DNA from: Stakelama marina
GTDB lineage: Bacteria > Pseudomonadota > Alphaproteobacteria > Sphingomonadales > Sphingomonadaceae
Direction of reading: 5' to 3'
Assembly (NCBI RefSeq): GCF_018122655.1
Contig: NZ_JAGRQC010000002.1
Span: 496,001-560,000 of the forward strand
Length of the DNA: 64,000 bases
Below the pieces are notes generated by a model that saw only the letters and a program-made list of their open reading frames with translations, did no database searches and was not told where the DNA came from. Positions 36,713 through 47,779 of this stretch are shown piece by piece. How positions within the stretch are numbered: the first letter of the stretch is position 1; the number at the start of each line of letters is the position of its first letter. A program made the translations under genes and the position numbers.

Positions 36713-38566
36713 GTGAGTTTCAACACCATCATTCTGATCGGCGGGATCGTCGTGCTGGTAGGCTTCCTGCTGGCTGGCGCCTATGCCGTGACCCGGCCGC
36801 AGCCGGAAGTCGGCGGACACCCCAAGGGGCTGTACGTCCTGTTCTTCGCCGAAATGTGGGAGCGCTTTTCCTATTACGGGATGCGCGCGCTGCTGATCTT
36901 CTACCTCACCAAGCACTGGCTGTTCGACGATTCGAAGGCAAACCTGATCTACGGCGCCTACACGTCGCTCGTGTACATCACCCCCGTCCTTGGCGGCTAT
37001 CTCGCCGACAAATGGCTGGGCCAGCGCAAGGCGGTGCTGTTCGGCGCCATCATCCTGACCGGCGGCCATTTCCTGATGGCGTTCGAAGGCAATGGCGGCC
37101 AGAACGACGCGACGATCAACATCTTCTGGCTCGCGCTAAGCTTCATCATCGTCGGCTCGGGCTTTCTGAAGGCCAATATCTCGGTGATCGTCGGACAGCT
37201 TTATCCGCGCACCGATATCCGCCGCGACGGCGCCTACACCATCTTCTACATGGGCATTAACGTCGGCGCCGCGGTCGGCACGATCATCGCCGGCTGGCTC
37301 GGCGAAAACTGGGGCTGGAGCTGGGGCTTCGGCGCCGCCGGCGTCGGCATGCTCCTTGGCCTCGTCGTCTTCGTCGTGTTCCGCCCATTGCTGCTCGGAC
37401 AAGGCGAACCGACCGATCCGCAGGCGCTCAAGCGGCCGGTTGCGGGCATTAAACTCGAATGGCTGATCTACGGCGCCGGACTCGTGTCGATCGCGATCAT
37501 CTGGGCGCTGATTCAGTATCAGGACGTCATCGGCACCCTGATGCTGATCTGCGGTGCGATACTGCTGCTCTACATCCTCGCAGTCGGCATGTTCGAACTG
37601 CCCTATGGCTCGATTGCCAAAGCCCCTTCCGGATCGCGCAATCTGTTCAACGGAGCATCCGCGCTCATCCTGATTGGTGCGCTGCTATATTCCGGAACGA
37701 TGCTCGGCTTCTGGGCAATGTCCGACTGGATTCCGGGTATCATCGCATTGGCAGGCGGCGCGCTACTCGTTGCCGTCATACTCCAACAATCTATGTCCAA
37801 GACTGACCACGCCCGCGACCGGATCTTCGCGATCATCTTCCTGATCGCCTTGCAGCCGGTCTTCTGGGGCCTGTTCGAACAGGCGGGCGGAAGTCTCAGC
37901 CTGTTCACCGACCGTTTCGTGAACCGCGCCGGCATCGACGCGTCGCTGTTCCAGTCGGTCAACCCGATCTACATCATCCTGCTCGGGCCGGTACTGGCGG
38001 CGCTCTGGCCGTTCCTCGCCAGGCGCAACATGGAACCGTCGACGCCCGCCAAGTTCGGCATCGGCCTGGTACTGCTGGGATCGGGCTTCCTCGCGCTCAA
38101 CTGGGGTGCGCATGCAGCCGGCATGGCGGTGGCCACGCCGGTCATCTTCATCTTCCTGATCTACTTCCTGCACACCGCCGGCGAGCTCTGCCTGTCGCCG
38201 GTCGGGCTGTCGGCGATGAACCGCCTGTCGCCCAAGCACATGGCGAGCCTCATCATGGCGGCGTGGTTCTTCGGCACCGCGGGCGGCAATTTCGTCGCCG
38301 GCCTGATCGGCGAAGCGACGGGCGGCGAAAGCGGCGACGCGACCAAACAGTCGATCCTGGCGATCTATTCGACGATCGGCTGGGTCACCGTCGCCATCGG
38401 CGTCGGCGTGATGGTCGTCGCACCGCTGGTCAAGAAGCTGCTGCACCTCGACACGCTGAAGGACGATCCCGACACCGCCATGGAAGGCGAGCGCGAGATC
38501 GGCGAGCCGCAAGCCGCGGGCGCCGTCCAGACGCAAAGCGAGACCAAGCCGCTCGGCAACGCCTGA
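36713..38566 (+). CDS. POT/PTR-family proton-coupled oligopeptide transporter
   Basis: A 617-aa inner membrane peptide importer with at least 12-14 hydrophobic segments. The proton-coupling signature ExxER is in FFAEMWERFSYYGMRALLIF, followed by ANLIYGAYTSLVYITPVLGG and ADKWLGQRKAVL. The C-terminal half has NPIYIILLGPVLAALWPFL and a GELCLSPVGLSAMNRLSPK motif, and ends in a hydrophilic tail (about 45 residues). It starts at GTG with AAGGA upstream. It likely imports di- and tripeptides. Confidence 0.94.
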   Translation: MSFNTIILIGGIVVLVGFLLAGAYAVTRPQPEVGGHPKGLYVLFFAEMWERFSYYGMRALLIFYLTKHWLFDDSKANLIYGAYTSLVYITPVLGGYLADKWLGQRKAVLFGAIILTGGHFLMAFEGNGGQNDATINIFWLALSFIIVGSGFLKANISVIVGQLYPRTDIRRDGAYTIFYMGINVGAAVGTIIAGWLGENWGWSWGFGAAGVGMLLGLVVFVVFRPLLLGQGEPTDPQALKRPVAGIKLEWLIYGAGLVSIAIIWALIQYQDVIGTLMLICGAILLLYILAVGMFELPYGSIAKAPSGSRNLFNGASALILIGALLYSGTMLGFWAMSDWIPGIIALAGGALLVAVILQQSMSKTDHARDRIFAIIFLIALQPVFWGLFEQAGGSLSLFTDRFVNRAGIDASLFQSVNPIYIILLGPVLAALWPFLARRNMEPSTPAKFGIGLVLLGSGFLALNWGAHAAGMAVATPVIFIFLIYFLHTAGELCLSPVGLSAMNRLSPKHMASLIMAAWFFGTAGGNFVAGLIGEATGGESGDATKQSILAIYSTIGWVTVAIGVGVMVVAPLVKKLLHLDTLKDDPDTAMEGEREIGEPQAAGAVQTQSETKPLGNA

Positions 38567-38587
38567 TCCGCGGCACGGGAGGGGGAA

Positions 38588-39283
38588 ATGGCCAATCTGA
38601 TCGTTGCGTGCATCGCATTCGTCGGCAGCCATTTCCTCCTGTCGCATCCCTTGCGCGCGCCACTCGTCGCGCGTGTCGGGGAGCGTGGCTTTCTGGGCAT
38701 ATATTCGCTGGTCGCCTTCGCGACGCTGGGCTGGGTTGTCCTCGCCTATCGCGCGATCCCGATGCAGCTGTTCTGGTGGCATGTCGGCGACGGATTATGG
38801 GCGTTGGCGACGCTTGTCATGCTCGTCGCGAGCGTGTTGATGGTCGGATCGCTACACGGCAATCCGGCGCTGCCCAATCCCGACGGACCGGACAGTCCGC
38901 GGCCGCCCGCACCGCGCGGCGTGTTCGCGATCACCCGCCATCCGATGATGTGGTCGTTCGCGCTATGGTCGCTCGCGCATATCCTCGTGCTGCCGATGGC
39001 ATCGAACATCGTGCTGGCGATCGCGATTGCCGTGCTGGCGCTGGGCGGCGCCGCGCTTCAGGACCGCAAGAAGGAACAGCTACAGCCCAAGCTGTGGAGC
39101 CGGTGGGAGGGCGTGACCTCGTACTGGCCGTTCGTCGCGCTGAACGAAGGCCGGGCGCAATGGGCCGCCGCCTGGCCGAGCACCACCGCCTTTCTGGGCG
39201 GGATCGCGCTTTGGCTCGCCGCAAGCTGGGCACACATGCCGCTTGCCGGCTGGCCGGCCGGTATCTGGCGCTGGATCGGCTAG
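38588..39283 (+). CDS. NnrU-family membrane protein
   Basis: A 231-aa integral membrane protein of the NnrU family, with about six membrane segments: IVACIAFVGSHFLLSHPLRA, FLGIYSLVAFATLGWVVLAY, WALATLVMLVASVLMVGS, LAIAIAVLALGGAALQD and a C-terminal helix pair. The GVFAITRHPMMWSFALWSLA motif is typical (shared with isoprenylcysteine methyltransferase-like folds). NnrU was named from denitrification clusters, but no such genes are here. It follows the peptide transporter gene by 21 bp. Confidence 0.88.
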   Translation: MANLIVACIAFVGSHFLLSHPLRAPLVARVGERGFLGIYSLVAFATLGWVVLAYRAIPMQLFWWHVGDGLWALATLVMLVASVLMVGSLHGNPALPNPDGPDSPRPPAPRGVFAITRHPMMWSFALWSLAHILVLPMASNIVLAIAIAVLALGGAALQDRKKEQLQPKLWSRWEGVTSYWPFVALNEGRAQWAAAWPSTTAFLGGIALWLAASWAHMPLAGWPAGIWRWIG

Positions 39284-39287
39284 GCGC

Positions 39288-39518
39288 TCAGGCGCCTCGC
39301 ACCCGCGGATAGCGGGTCCGCACCTCGTCCATCAGCCGCTCGACGACATCATTCTCGCGTGAGGTGCCGGACGGGCTCGCCTGCCAGTTGCAATGCGGGT
39401 GCGTCGCGGGATCATAGACCTTCACCGGTCCCAGCACGATCCGCCAGCGCCGCTTTGTCCCGCCCGCGCGCTTTACCAGCGCGGCGAGCAGCAGGTCTTC
39501 CAGATCGCCAACCGTCAT
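39288..39518 (-). CDS. Small conserved hypothetical protein downstream of acsA
   Basis: A 76-aa soluble protein of unknown function. A helical N-terminus (MTVGDLEDLLLAALVKRAGG) leads into a strand WRIVLGPVKVYDPATHPHCNW and a C-terminal helix ENDVVERLMDEVRTRYPRV. The HPHCNW motif with adjacent His and Cys could bind a metal or be catalytic. It lies 15 bp after the acsA stop on the same strand, so it is probably co-transcribed. I recall similar proteins in sphingomonads but no named domain. Confidence 0.7.
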   Translation of the reverse strand: MTVGDLEDLLLAALVKRAGGTKRRWRIVLGPVKVYDPATHPHCNWQASPSGTSRENDVVERLMDEVRTRYPRVRGA

Positions 39519-39533
39519 GATGGCACGACACGC

Positions 39534-41477
<1,944 letters not shown>

Positions 41478-41643
41478 ACGCTTGCTCTCCTTTGCTTATC
41501 GTCCATGTGGCGGGCGACCACGGGCTTTTGCAACCCCGGCGCTCAAATTGGTGCGTGCTCCCAATGCATGGGACGCATCATGGTTACAAATTGCGACAAT
41601 AAATTAGTGGACGGGCGCGATCATGTTTTCCATGCTCGCGGGC

Positions 41644-43131
41644 ATGAAAGCATCCAAACGCCTGATGCTGCCGCTTTTTGTCTCCGTGCCGCTGGCGGGA
41701 TGCGCCGTCGGCCCGGACTATCATGCCGCGCCGCCATCGACGCTGGGCGTGCCCGACAGCTATTCGGTCGCCGCCGACGAAGCGCACCGACCCGACCTGA
41801 CGCAGTGGTGGGACAGCTTCGACGATCCGTTGATGGCCAAACTCGTTGGTTCGGCGCGGTCGAGCAACCTCGACGTGGCGCAAGCGGTGACCCGGCTGCG
41901 CCAGGCGCGTGAGGCGCTGGTGTCGTCGCGCGCTGCCCTGCTCCCCAGCATCAGCGCGAGCGGAAGCTATTCGCGCAACGAAAATCTGGTCGGCGGCACC
42001 AGCACCTATACGCTGCCCGACGGTACGGTGACGACGATTTCGCGCGGCAGTGGCGACAGCTTCTCGATCGGTGCCGACGCGAGCTATCAGGCCGATATTT
42101 TCGGCGGCAACCGTCGCTCGGTCGAAGCAAGTCGCGCCAATCTGGAGGCAAGCGGCTTCGACTATGCCGGCGTGCTGCTGTCGGTGCAGGTCGAGATCGC
42201 GCGCAACTATGTGCTCGCACGGCTGTATCAGGCGCAGCTTGAGAATGCGCGGCAGGCACTCGCCATTCAGGACGACAATCTGCAGATCGCCGGCTGGCGC
42301 GTGCAGGCGGGTCTCGTTTCCTCGGTCGATCAGGAACAGGCGCGCCAGCAGCGTGCGCAGACCGCGGCGACGATCCCCTCGCTCCAGTCGAGCTATAACC
42401 AGGCGGTCTCGCGGCTGGGCGTGCTCACCGGCCAGGCGCCCGGCGCACTGAAGCAGGAAATGTCGGCGAAGAAGCCGATCCCGACCGGCCCGGACACGGT
42501 TGCGGTCGGCATTCCCGCCGATCTGCTGCGCCAGCGCCCCGACATCCGTTCCGCCGAGCGCAGCCTTGCCGCCGCGACGGCACGGATCGGCGTTGCCGAG
42601 GCGCAGCTCTATCCCGCGCTCAACCTGGGCGGCAGCATCGACACCAACGCGACCTCGTTCACCTCGCTGACCGACATCATCACCGGCAACGTATTTGCGC
42701 GCATCGCGCAGACGATATTCGACGGCGGACGCCTGCGCGCGCAGGTCCGCTCGAACGAAGCCGCGGCGCAGGGTGCGTTCTTCAACTATAAACAGACGGT
42801 GCTGACCGGGCTCGAGGATGTCGAGAACGCGATCCAGGCGCTGCGGAGCGCGCGCGAACGCGAGACGCAATATCGAACCGCGTTCGAGGCGGCGAACAAC
42901 TCCGCGATCCTTTCGCGCAGCCAGTATCGCGCCGGGCTGACCGATTTCACCACGCTCAACCAGGCCGAGAGCGCGCTGCTCTCCTCGGCCAACAGCCTTG
43001 CACAGGCGCGTGCCGACGCGGCCAATGCGATCATCCAGCTTTATGGGGCGCTGGGCGGCGGCTGGGACGTGGGCGACATCGCCGCCGCACGCGCCAAACC
43101 AATCAATTTCTCCACCGGTCAGGACAACTGA
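41644..43131 (+). CDS. NodT-family outer membrane efflux lipoprotein (TolC-like)
   Basis: A 495-aa outer membrane factor that forms the exit duct of a tripartite exporter. The N-terminus MKASKRLMLPLFVSVPLAGC ends in a lipobox (LAGC) followed by AVGPDYHAAPPS, typical of NodT/OprM proteins. Two repeated coiled-coil halves follow (about residues 60-260 and 270-470), including LRQRPDIRSAERSLAAATAR. An in-frame ATG at 41623 has a GGACGG site upstream and is an alternative start. The gene overlaps the next by one base (TGATG). Confidence 0.93.
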   Translation: MKASKRLMLPLFVSVPLAGCAVGPDYHAAPPSTLGVPDSYSVAADEAHRPDLTQWWDSFDDPLMAKLVGSARSSNLDVAQAVTRLRQAREALVSSRAALLPSISASGSYSRNENLVGGTSTYTLPDGTVTTISRGSGDSFSIGADASYQADIFGGNRRSVEASRANLEASGFDYAGVLLSVQVEIARNYVLARLYQAQLENARQALAIQDDNLQIAGWRVQAGLVSSVDQEQARQQRAQTAATIPSLQSSYNQAVSRLGVLTGQAPGALKQEMSAKKPIPTGPDTVAVGIPADLLRQRPDIRSAERSLAAATARIGVAEAQLYPALNLGGSIDTNATSFTSLTDIITGNVFARIAQTIFDGGRLRAQVRSNEAAAQGAFFNYKQTVLTGLEDVENAIQALRSARERETQYRTAFEAANNSAILSRSQYRAGLTDFTTLNQAESALLSSANSLAQARADAANAIIQLYGALGGGWDVGDIAAARAKPINFSTGQDN

Positions 43132-44438
43132 TGGCAGATCAGGAAACGCAGGAACTCGACGAATTTCTCGGCACCAAGCCGAAACCGTGGTGGCGGCGCA
43201 ACCTGAAATGGATCGCAATCGTCATCGGCGTCATCCTGCTCGGCCTTCTGGTGTCCCGCTGTTTCGCGCCCGCGCCGCCGACCGAATATCAGACCGTCCC
43301 GGTCAAGCGCGGTACGCTGGACGTCACGGTGTCGGCGACCGGCAAGCTGGCGCCGACCAATCAGGTCGATGTCGGGTCCGAACTGTCGGGCCTCGTCACC
43401 AAGGTGCTGGTCGATGTGAACGACCGCGTGACCAAGGGGCAACCGCTCGCGCTCGTCGATCCGTCACGCTTTCAGGACAGCGTGAACCAGTCGCGCGCCG
43501 CGCTCAACGCGAACGAAGCGCAGGTTGCGCAGGCCAAGGCGACGGTCGAGCAATCGCGCGCCAATCTGAACCGGCTCGAACAGGTCAGCCGGTTGTCGGG
43601 CGGACGCGTGCCCGCCAAGACCGAGATGGAACAGGCGCGCGCCGACTATAATCGCGCGGTCGCCAGCCTGAAGGCGGCGCAGGCCAATGTCGTGTCGGCG
43701 CAGGCGCAGCTTTCGTCGAACCGCACGCAACTGACCAAGACGGTGATCCGGTCGCCGGTCAACGGCGTCGTGCTCGCGCGGCAGATCGACGCGGGGCAGA
43801 CGGTCGCCGCGTCGTTCAACACGCCGACACTGTTCGTCATTGCCGAAGATCTGAGCGAGATGAAGCTGGAGGTCGCGGTGGACGAGGCCGATGTCGGCCA
43901 GGTCGAAAAGGGCCAGAAGGCAAGCTTCACCGTCGACGCCTTTCCCGGCAAGACCTTCCCCGCCACGATCACGCGGGTCGATGTCGGATCGAACCTGTCG
44001 GCGCAGTCTTCATCGAGCACGACGTCGAGCAGCACCGCCAACTCGCAGGTGGTTTCCTATGGCGCGGTGCTGAGCGTCGCCAATCCCGACCTGATCCTGC
44101 GACCGGGCATGACCGCGACCGCGACGATCCAGGTCGATGAGCGCAACAATGTCCTGTTGATCCCCAACGGCGCATTGCGCTTCACCCCGCCGCAGCAGGA
44201 CCAGTCGAAGGGCGGCGTCCAGATCGGCATGCGCTTCGGCCAGCGGCAGGAACAGCAGAAGAATATCGGCGCGGGCAGCCATCAGACGATTTACGTCCTC
44301 GGCAGCGACGGCAAGCCGCAGCCGATCCAGGTCGTCACCGGCGCGACCGACGGTTCGCGTACACAGGTCAGCGGCGACAAGCTGAAGGCGGGGATGAAGG
44401 TCATCGTCGGGCAGAAGGCCAAGGCCGGCAATGGCTGA
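43131..44438 (+). CDS. macA: MacA-like periplasmic adaptor (HlyD family)
   Basis: A 435-aa membrane fusion protein linking the inner membrane ABC transporter to the outer membrane duct. One N-terminal anchor (LKWIAIVIGVILLGLLVSRC, about residues 22-41), then the lipoyl half-motifs (VTVSATGKLAPTNQVDVGSE and VIRSPVNGVVLARQIDAGQT) flanking an alpha-helical hairpin of about 80 residues, then the beta-barrel and membrane-proximal domains (LRPGMTATATIQVDERNNVL). A Ser/Thr-rich insertion (SSSSTTSSSTANS) lies around residue 290, and a Gln-rich stretch near 365. It overlaps the ATPase gene by 8 bp. Confidence 0.92.
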   Translation: MADQETQELDEFLGTKPKPWWRRNLKWIAIVIGVILLGLLVSRCFAPAPPTEYQTVPVKRGTLDVTVSATGKLAPTNQVDVGSELSGLVTKVLVDVNDRVTKGQPLALVDPSRFQDSVNQSRAALNANEAQVAQAKATVEQSRANLNRLEQVSRLSGGRVPAKTEMEQARADYNRAVASLKAAQANVVSAQAQLSSNRTQLTKTVIRSPVNGVVLARQIDAGQTVAASFNTPTLFVIAEDLSEMKLEVAVDEADVGQVEKGQKASFTVDAFPGKTFPATITRVDVGSNLSAQSSSSTTSSSTANSQVVSYGAVLSVANPDLILRPGMTATATIQVDERNNVLLIPNGALRFTPPQQDQSKGGVQIGMRFGQRQEQQKNIGAGSHQTIYVLGSDGKPQPIQVVTGATDGSRTQVSGDKLKAGMKVIVGQKAKAGNG

Positions 44439-45144
44439 GCCGCTGATCCGGCTCGAAGGCGTCACCAAGACGTTCGGGACCGGGGCCACCGCCTTTCAGG
44501 CCCTGAAAGGCGTGGACCTGGCGATAGAGCGCGGCGATTTCATCGCGGTGATGGGCGCGTCGGGTTCGGGTAAATCGACGACGATGAACATTCTCGGCTG
44601 CCTCGACGTGCCGACCGGCGGCGCCTATGTCTTTCGCGGCGTCCATGTCGAACAGCTCGACCGCGATCAGCGCGCGATGCTCCGGCGCCGCTATCTCGGC
44701 TTCGTGTTTCAGGGATTCAACCTGCTCGCGCGGACGACCGCACTCGAAAATGTCGAGCTTCCGCTTCTCTATCGCGGCGAGAACCGCAAGCAGCGGCAGG
44801 ACATGGCGATGGCCGCGCTCGACAAGGTCGGCCTCGGGCCATGGGCCGACCATACGCCCGCCGAACTATCGGGCGGCCAGCAGCAGCGCGTCGCGATCGC
44901 GCGCGCTATCGTGACCGAACCCGATGTGCTGCTCGCCGACGAGCCCACCGGCAATCTCGATTCGGAACGCTCGATCGAGATCATGGAGCTGCTCCGTTCG
45001 CTCAACACCGATAGCGGCATCACCGTGCTGATGGTCACGCACGAGGCCGACATGGCCGATTTCGCGCGGACCATCGTCCACTTCAAGGACGGGCTGGTCG
45101 AACGCATCGACCGCCAGCACGTCCCGCTGGAGGGTGTCGACTGA
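44431..45144 (+). CDS. MacB-type ABC transporter ATPase (LolD/MacB family)
   Basis: A 237-aa cytoplasmic ATPase that powers the exporter. Walker A is MGASGSGKSTTMNILG (about residue 43), the Q-loop region is LGFVFQGFNLLARTTALENV, the signature is LSGGQQQRVAIARAIV (about 148), and Walker B is VLLADEPTGNLDSERS. In E. coli MacB the ATPase and permease are fused; here they are separate genes overlapping by one base, a common arrangement in alphaproteobacteria. Confidence 0.94.
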   Translation: MAEPLIRLEGVTKTFGTGATAFQALKGVDLAIERGDFIAVMGASGSGKSTTMNILGCLDVPTGGAYVFRGVHVEQLDRDQRAMLRRRYLGFVFQGFNLLARTTALENVELPLLYRGENRKQRQDMAMAALDKVGLGPWADHTPAELSGGQQQRVAIARAIVTEPDVLLADEPTGNLDSERSIEIMELLRSLNTDSGITVLMVTHEADMADFARTIVHFKDGLVERIDRQHVPLEGVD

Positions 45145-46352
45145 TGCTCTACACCACGCTCCTTCTGTCTCTGCGAGAGATCCGGCGTCATCTGTTGCGA
45201 TCGTTCCTGACGACGCTGGGGATCATCATCGGCGTGTTCGCGGTCGTGACGATGGTGACGCTGGGCAACGGCATCTCTGCTTCGGTGCAGGAATCGATCA
45301 GCTCGCTCGGCACCAATACGCTGACCATCTTTCCCAGCTCGGGGCTGGGCCGCGGCGGCGGCGGCCCGCCCCCGCCGCAGTTCGAACAATCGGATATCGA
45401 GGCGATCCGCGAACAGATCAGCGGCGTGTCGTCGGTGGCGGGACAGGCTTCGGCATCGGCGCTGGCGGTGCGCAACGCGCAGAACTGGCAGACATCGATC
45501 ACCGGCACGAGCAACGACTATTTCGCCGCGCAGAATCTGAAGCTCGCCAGCGGGCGGATGTTCACCCCGGCTGAGGAAACTGCGGGCAAGGCGGTCTGCG
45601 TGATCGGCGATACGATCCGCGCCAACCTGTTCCAGGACACCTCACCGGTCGGCGAACGATTCCGCCTCGGCAGCGTCAGTTGCCAGGTCATCGGCGTCCT
45701 CGAAAAACAGGACAGTCAGGGCTTTGGCGGCGACGCCAACGACAATGTCATCATGCCGCTAAAGGCCGTGCAGCGCCGCTTTGCGGGCAACCAGAATGTC
45801 CGTGCGATCATCGTGTCGGTCGCAAGCGGGTTCGACACATCGTCGGTGCAGAAGTCGGTCACCGACCTGCTGCGCGAGCGGCGCCATCTCGCGCCCGGCG
45901 AGCCCGACAATTTCCGCATCTTCGACAGCGCGCAATTCGCCGCGACGCTGACCCAGCAGACGCAGCAGATGACGATGTTCGTCGCCGCCATCGCCGCGGT
46001 CAGCCTGCTCGTCGGCGGGATCGGCATCATGAACATCATGCTGGTGTCGGTGACCGAGCGGACCCGCGAAATCGGCATCCGCCTCGCCATCGGCGCGCTG
46101 GGCAAGGAGGTGCTGATGCAATTCCTGGTCGAAGCCGTTGCGCTGTCGTGCCTCGGTGGGCTGATCGGCATCATTCTCGCATTCTTCGGATCATGGGGCG
46201 CATCGTCGGCGCTGAAATTGCCGTTCGTGTTCGACCCGTTCATCAACGTGCTGAGCTTCATCATCTCTGCGATGATCGGCGTGATCTTCGGCTATTTCCC
46301 CGCTCGGCGCGCGGCCCGGCTCAACCCCATCGACGCGCTGCGCCACGAATAG
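45144..46352 (+). CDS. MacB-type ABC transporter permease (FtsX domain)
   Basis: A 402-aa inner membrane protein with one N-terminal helix (LRSFLTTLGIIIGVFAVVTM), a large periplasmic MacB domain (about residues 45-275) and three C-terminal helices (MFVAAIAAVSLLVGGIGIMN, ALSCLGGLIGIILAFFGSW and INVLSFIISAMIGVIFGYF). The FtsX signature NIMLVSVTERTREIGIRLAI is present. The periplasmic domain has a Gly/Pro insert (GRGGGGPPPPQ) near residue 75. This class exports by mechanotransmission rather than by moving substrate through the membrane. Confidence 0.94.
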   Translation: MLYTTLLLSLREIRRHLLRSFLTTLGIIIGVFAVVTMVTLGNGISASVQESISSLGTNTLTIFPSSGLGRGGGGPPPPQFEQSDIEAIREQISGVSSVAGQASASALAVRNAQNWQTSITGTSNDYFAAQNLKLASGRMFTPAEETAGKAVCVIGDTIRANLFQDTSPVGERFRLGSVSCQVIGVLEKQDSQGFGGDANDNVIMPLKAVQRRFAGNQNVRAIIVSVASGFDTSSVQKSVTDLLRERRHLAPGEPDNFRIFDSAQFAATLTQQTQQMTMFVAAIAAVSLLVGGIGIMNIMLVSVTERTREIGIRLAIGALGKEVLMQFLVEAVALSCLGGLIGIILAFFGSWGASSALKLPFVFDPFINVLSFIISAMIGVIFGYFPARRAARLNPIDALRHE

Positions 46353-46353
46353 G

Positions 46354-47214
46354 TCAGCCGCCGAACTGGAGCAGCATCAGCCCGGCGGCGAGCGCGAGCG
46401 CGGCAAGGATGCGTCGCCAGCCAAATCCCTCGCGCAGCCATAGCGCGCCCATGATCGCCGCCCAGACGACCGAGGTTTCGCGCAGCGCCGATACCTTCGC
46501 CGTCTCGACGAACGAAAAGGCATAGAGCGCAGCGCCGAACGACAGGATCGACAGCGCGCCCGCCGCCGCACCGTAGCGCCATTTCTCGCGGATCGTCGCG
46601 ACCAGCGCGCGACGCCTGAGAATGATCGCCGTCGCCGTGACGCAAATCCAGTCGAACAGGAACAGCCACACGATGTAAGTTACCGGCGTCGGTGCGGTGC
46701 GCACGCCCCATGCATCGGTCGTGTTGTAAAGCGCGATGCCGCCGGCCGTCGCCAACGCCCAGCCGAGCGCCGCCTTGTCGGGGTGCGTGCGCAGTCCCCT
46801 CCCGCGCGGCGGGAGCGCGAAGACGACGACGGCGATCGTCGCGATGCCCAGCCCCGCCCATTCGGTCGCGGTCAGCGCCTCGCCGAGCGCAAGCCCCGCA
46901 ACGATCGCAGTAATCAGCGGAGAACCGCCGCGCATGACGGGAAATACGAGCGACAGGTCGCCGCGACCCAGCGCCTGAATCAGGAACGATTGATAGAGGA
47001 AATGTGCCGGGATGGCGAAGGCGAGAACGTGGAAGGTGGCGGCATCGGGCACAGGCACGATGAACGCGAAAGGCAGCAGCAGCGCCGCCGCGCTCATCGA
47101 CAGGATCGAACGGCTGACGAGGATGTCGCTGCCCATCTTCACCGCCAGATTGGCGAAGGCGAGAGTCAGCGCGGAAAACAGGCCGAGAGCGACGCCGGCG
47201 AGCGCGCTATGCAT
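46354..47214 (-). CDS. EamA-family (DMT) transporter
   Basis: A 286-aa inner membrane protein of the drug/metabolite transporter superfamily with about ten hydrophobic segments in two EamA repeats, e.g. ALAGVALGLFSALTLAFANL, GLALGEALTATEWAGLGIAT and GAAAGALSILSFGAALYAFS with the family motif RETSVVWAAIMGALWLREGF. Its start overlaps the mocA stop by 8 bp, making it the last gene of the molybdenum hydroxylase locus. It might move a substrate or product of that enzyme (inference). Confidence 0.88.
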   Translation of the reverse strand: MHSALAGVALGLFSALTLAFANLAVKMGSDILVSRSILSMSAAALLLPFAFIVPVPDAATFHVLAFAIPAHFLYQSFLIQALGRGDLSLVFPVMRGGSPLITAIVAGLALGEALTATEWAGLGIATIAVVVFALPPRGRGLRTHPDKAALGWALATAGGIALYNTTDAWGVRTAPTPVTYIVWLFLFDWICVTATAIILRRRALVATIREKWRYGAAAGALSILSFGAALYAFSFVETAKVSALRETSVVWAAIMGALWLREGFGWRRILAALALAAGLMLLQFGG

Positions 47215-47779
47215 CCGTCAGCCGTGCGAAATCCTCTGGCGTATCGATGTCGATGAGCTCGTCCGGGCTGGCGACCATATGGTGCCCCGCGCGGATAAGA
47301 TCGCGCGCGCCGGTATCGCCCGTCTGCGACAGCAGCGCGTCGAAATGCGTGCGGCCGAACAGCGCGGGCGGGCACGGCGCCCGGCCGTCGCTCGACGCGA
47401 TCACCGTATCGGGCCCTTCCGCATAATCGAGCATATGCCAGACATGCATCGCGGTAACGCGCGGCATATCGGCGAGCGCGACCAGCACCGCCTCGATATC
47501 CCTTTGCATCGCCTGCTCGACACCAAGCCGCAGCGAGCGCGACAGGCCCGCCGCGGGATCGTCATTGGCGACGACGTCGAACCCGTGAGCGCCCAGATCG
47601 AGCGCAGTTCCCGAGACGACCGCGATCCGCGTTGCAAAGCGCACCGCCTCCAGCGCCACGACAACATGCAGCCCGAGCGGGCGGCCGAGATAGTCGATGC
47701 TCAGCTTGTCCTGATCGCCGAAGCGCCGCGAGCGCCCTGCCGCGAGAAGGACGAGCGCGGTCGCCTCAGCCGCGATCAT
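47207..47779 (-). CDS. MocA-like molybdenum cofactor nucleotidyltransferase
   Basis: A 190-aa nucleotidyltransferase that most likely adds CMP to the molybdenum cofactor (MCD form), as needed by enzymes of the xanthine dehydrogenase/aldehyde oxidase family in bacteria. The N-terminal nucleotide site is LVLLAAGRSRRFGDQDKLSI, followed by VVSGTALDL, ALADMPRVTAMHVW and the C-terminal RDLIRAGHHMV and LIDIDTPEDFARL. The short ATG start at 47779 is preferred; it overlaps the xdhC 3' end by 14 bp. The genomic context supports MocA over a GTP-using MobA. Confidence 0.85.
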   Translation of the reverse strand: MIAAEATALVLLAAGRSRRFGDQDKLSIDYLGRPLGLHVVVALEAVRFATRIAVVSGTALDLGAHGFDVVANDDPAAGLSRSLRLGVEQAMQRDIEAVLVALADMPRVTAMHVWHMLDYAEGPDTVIASSDGRAPCPPALFGRTHFDALLSQTGDTGARDLIRAGHHMVASPDELIDIDTPEDFARLTDA

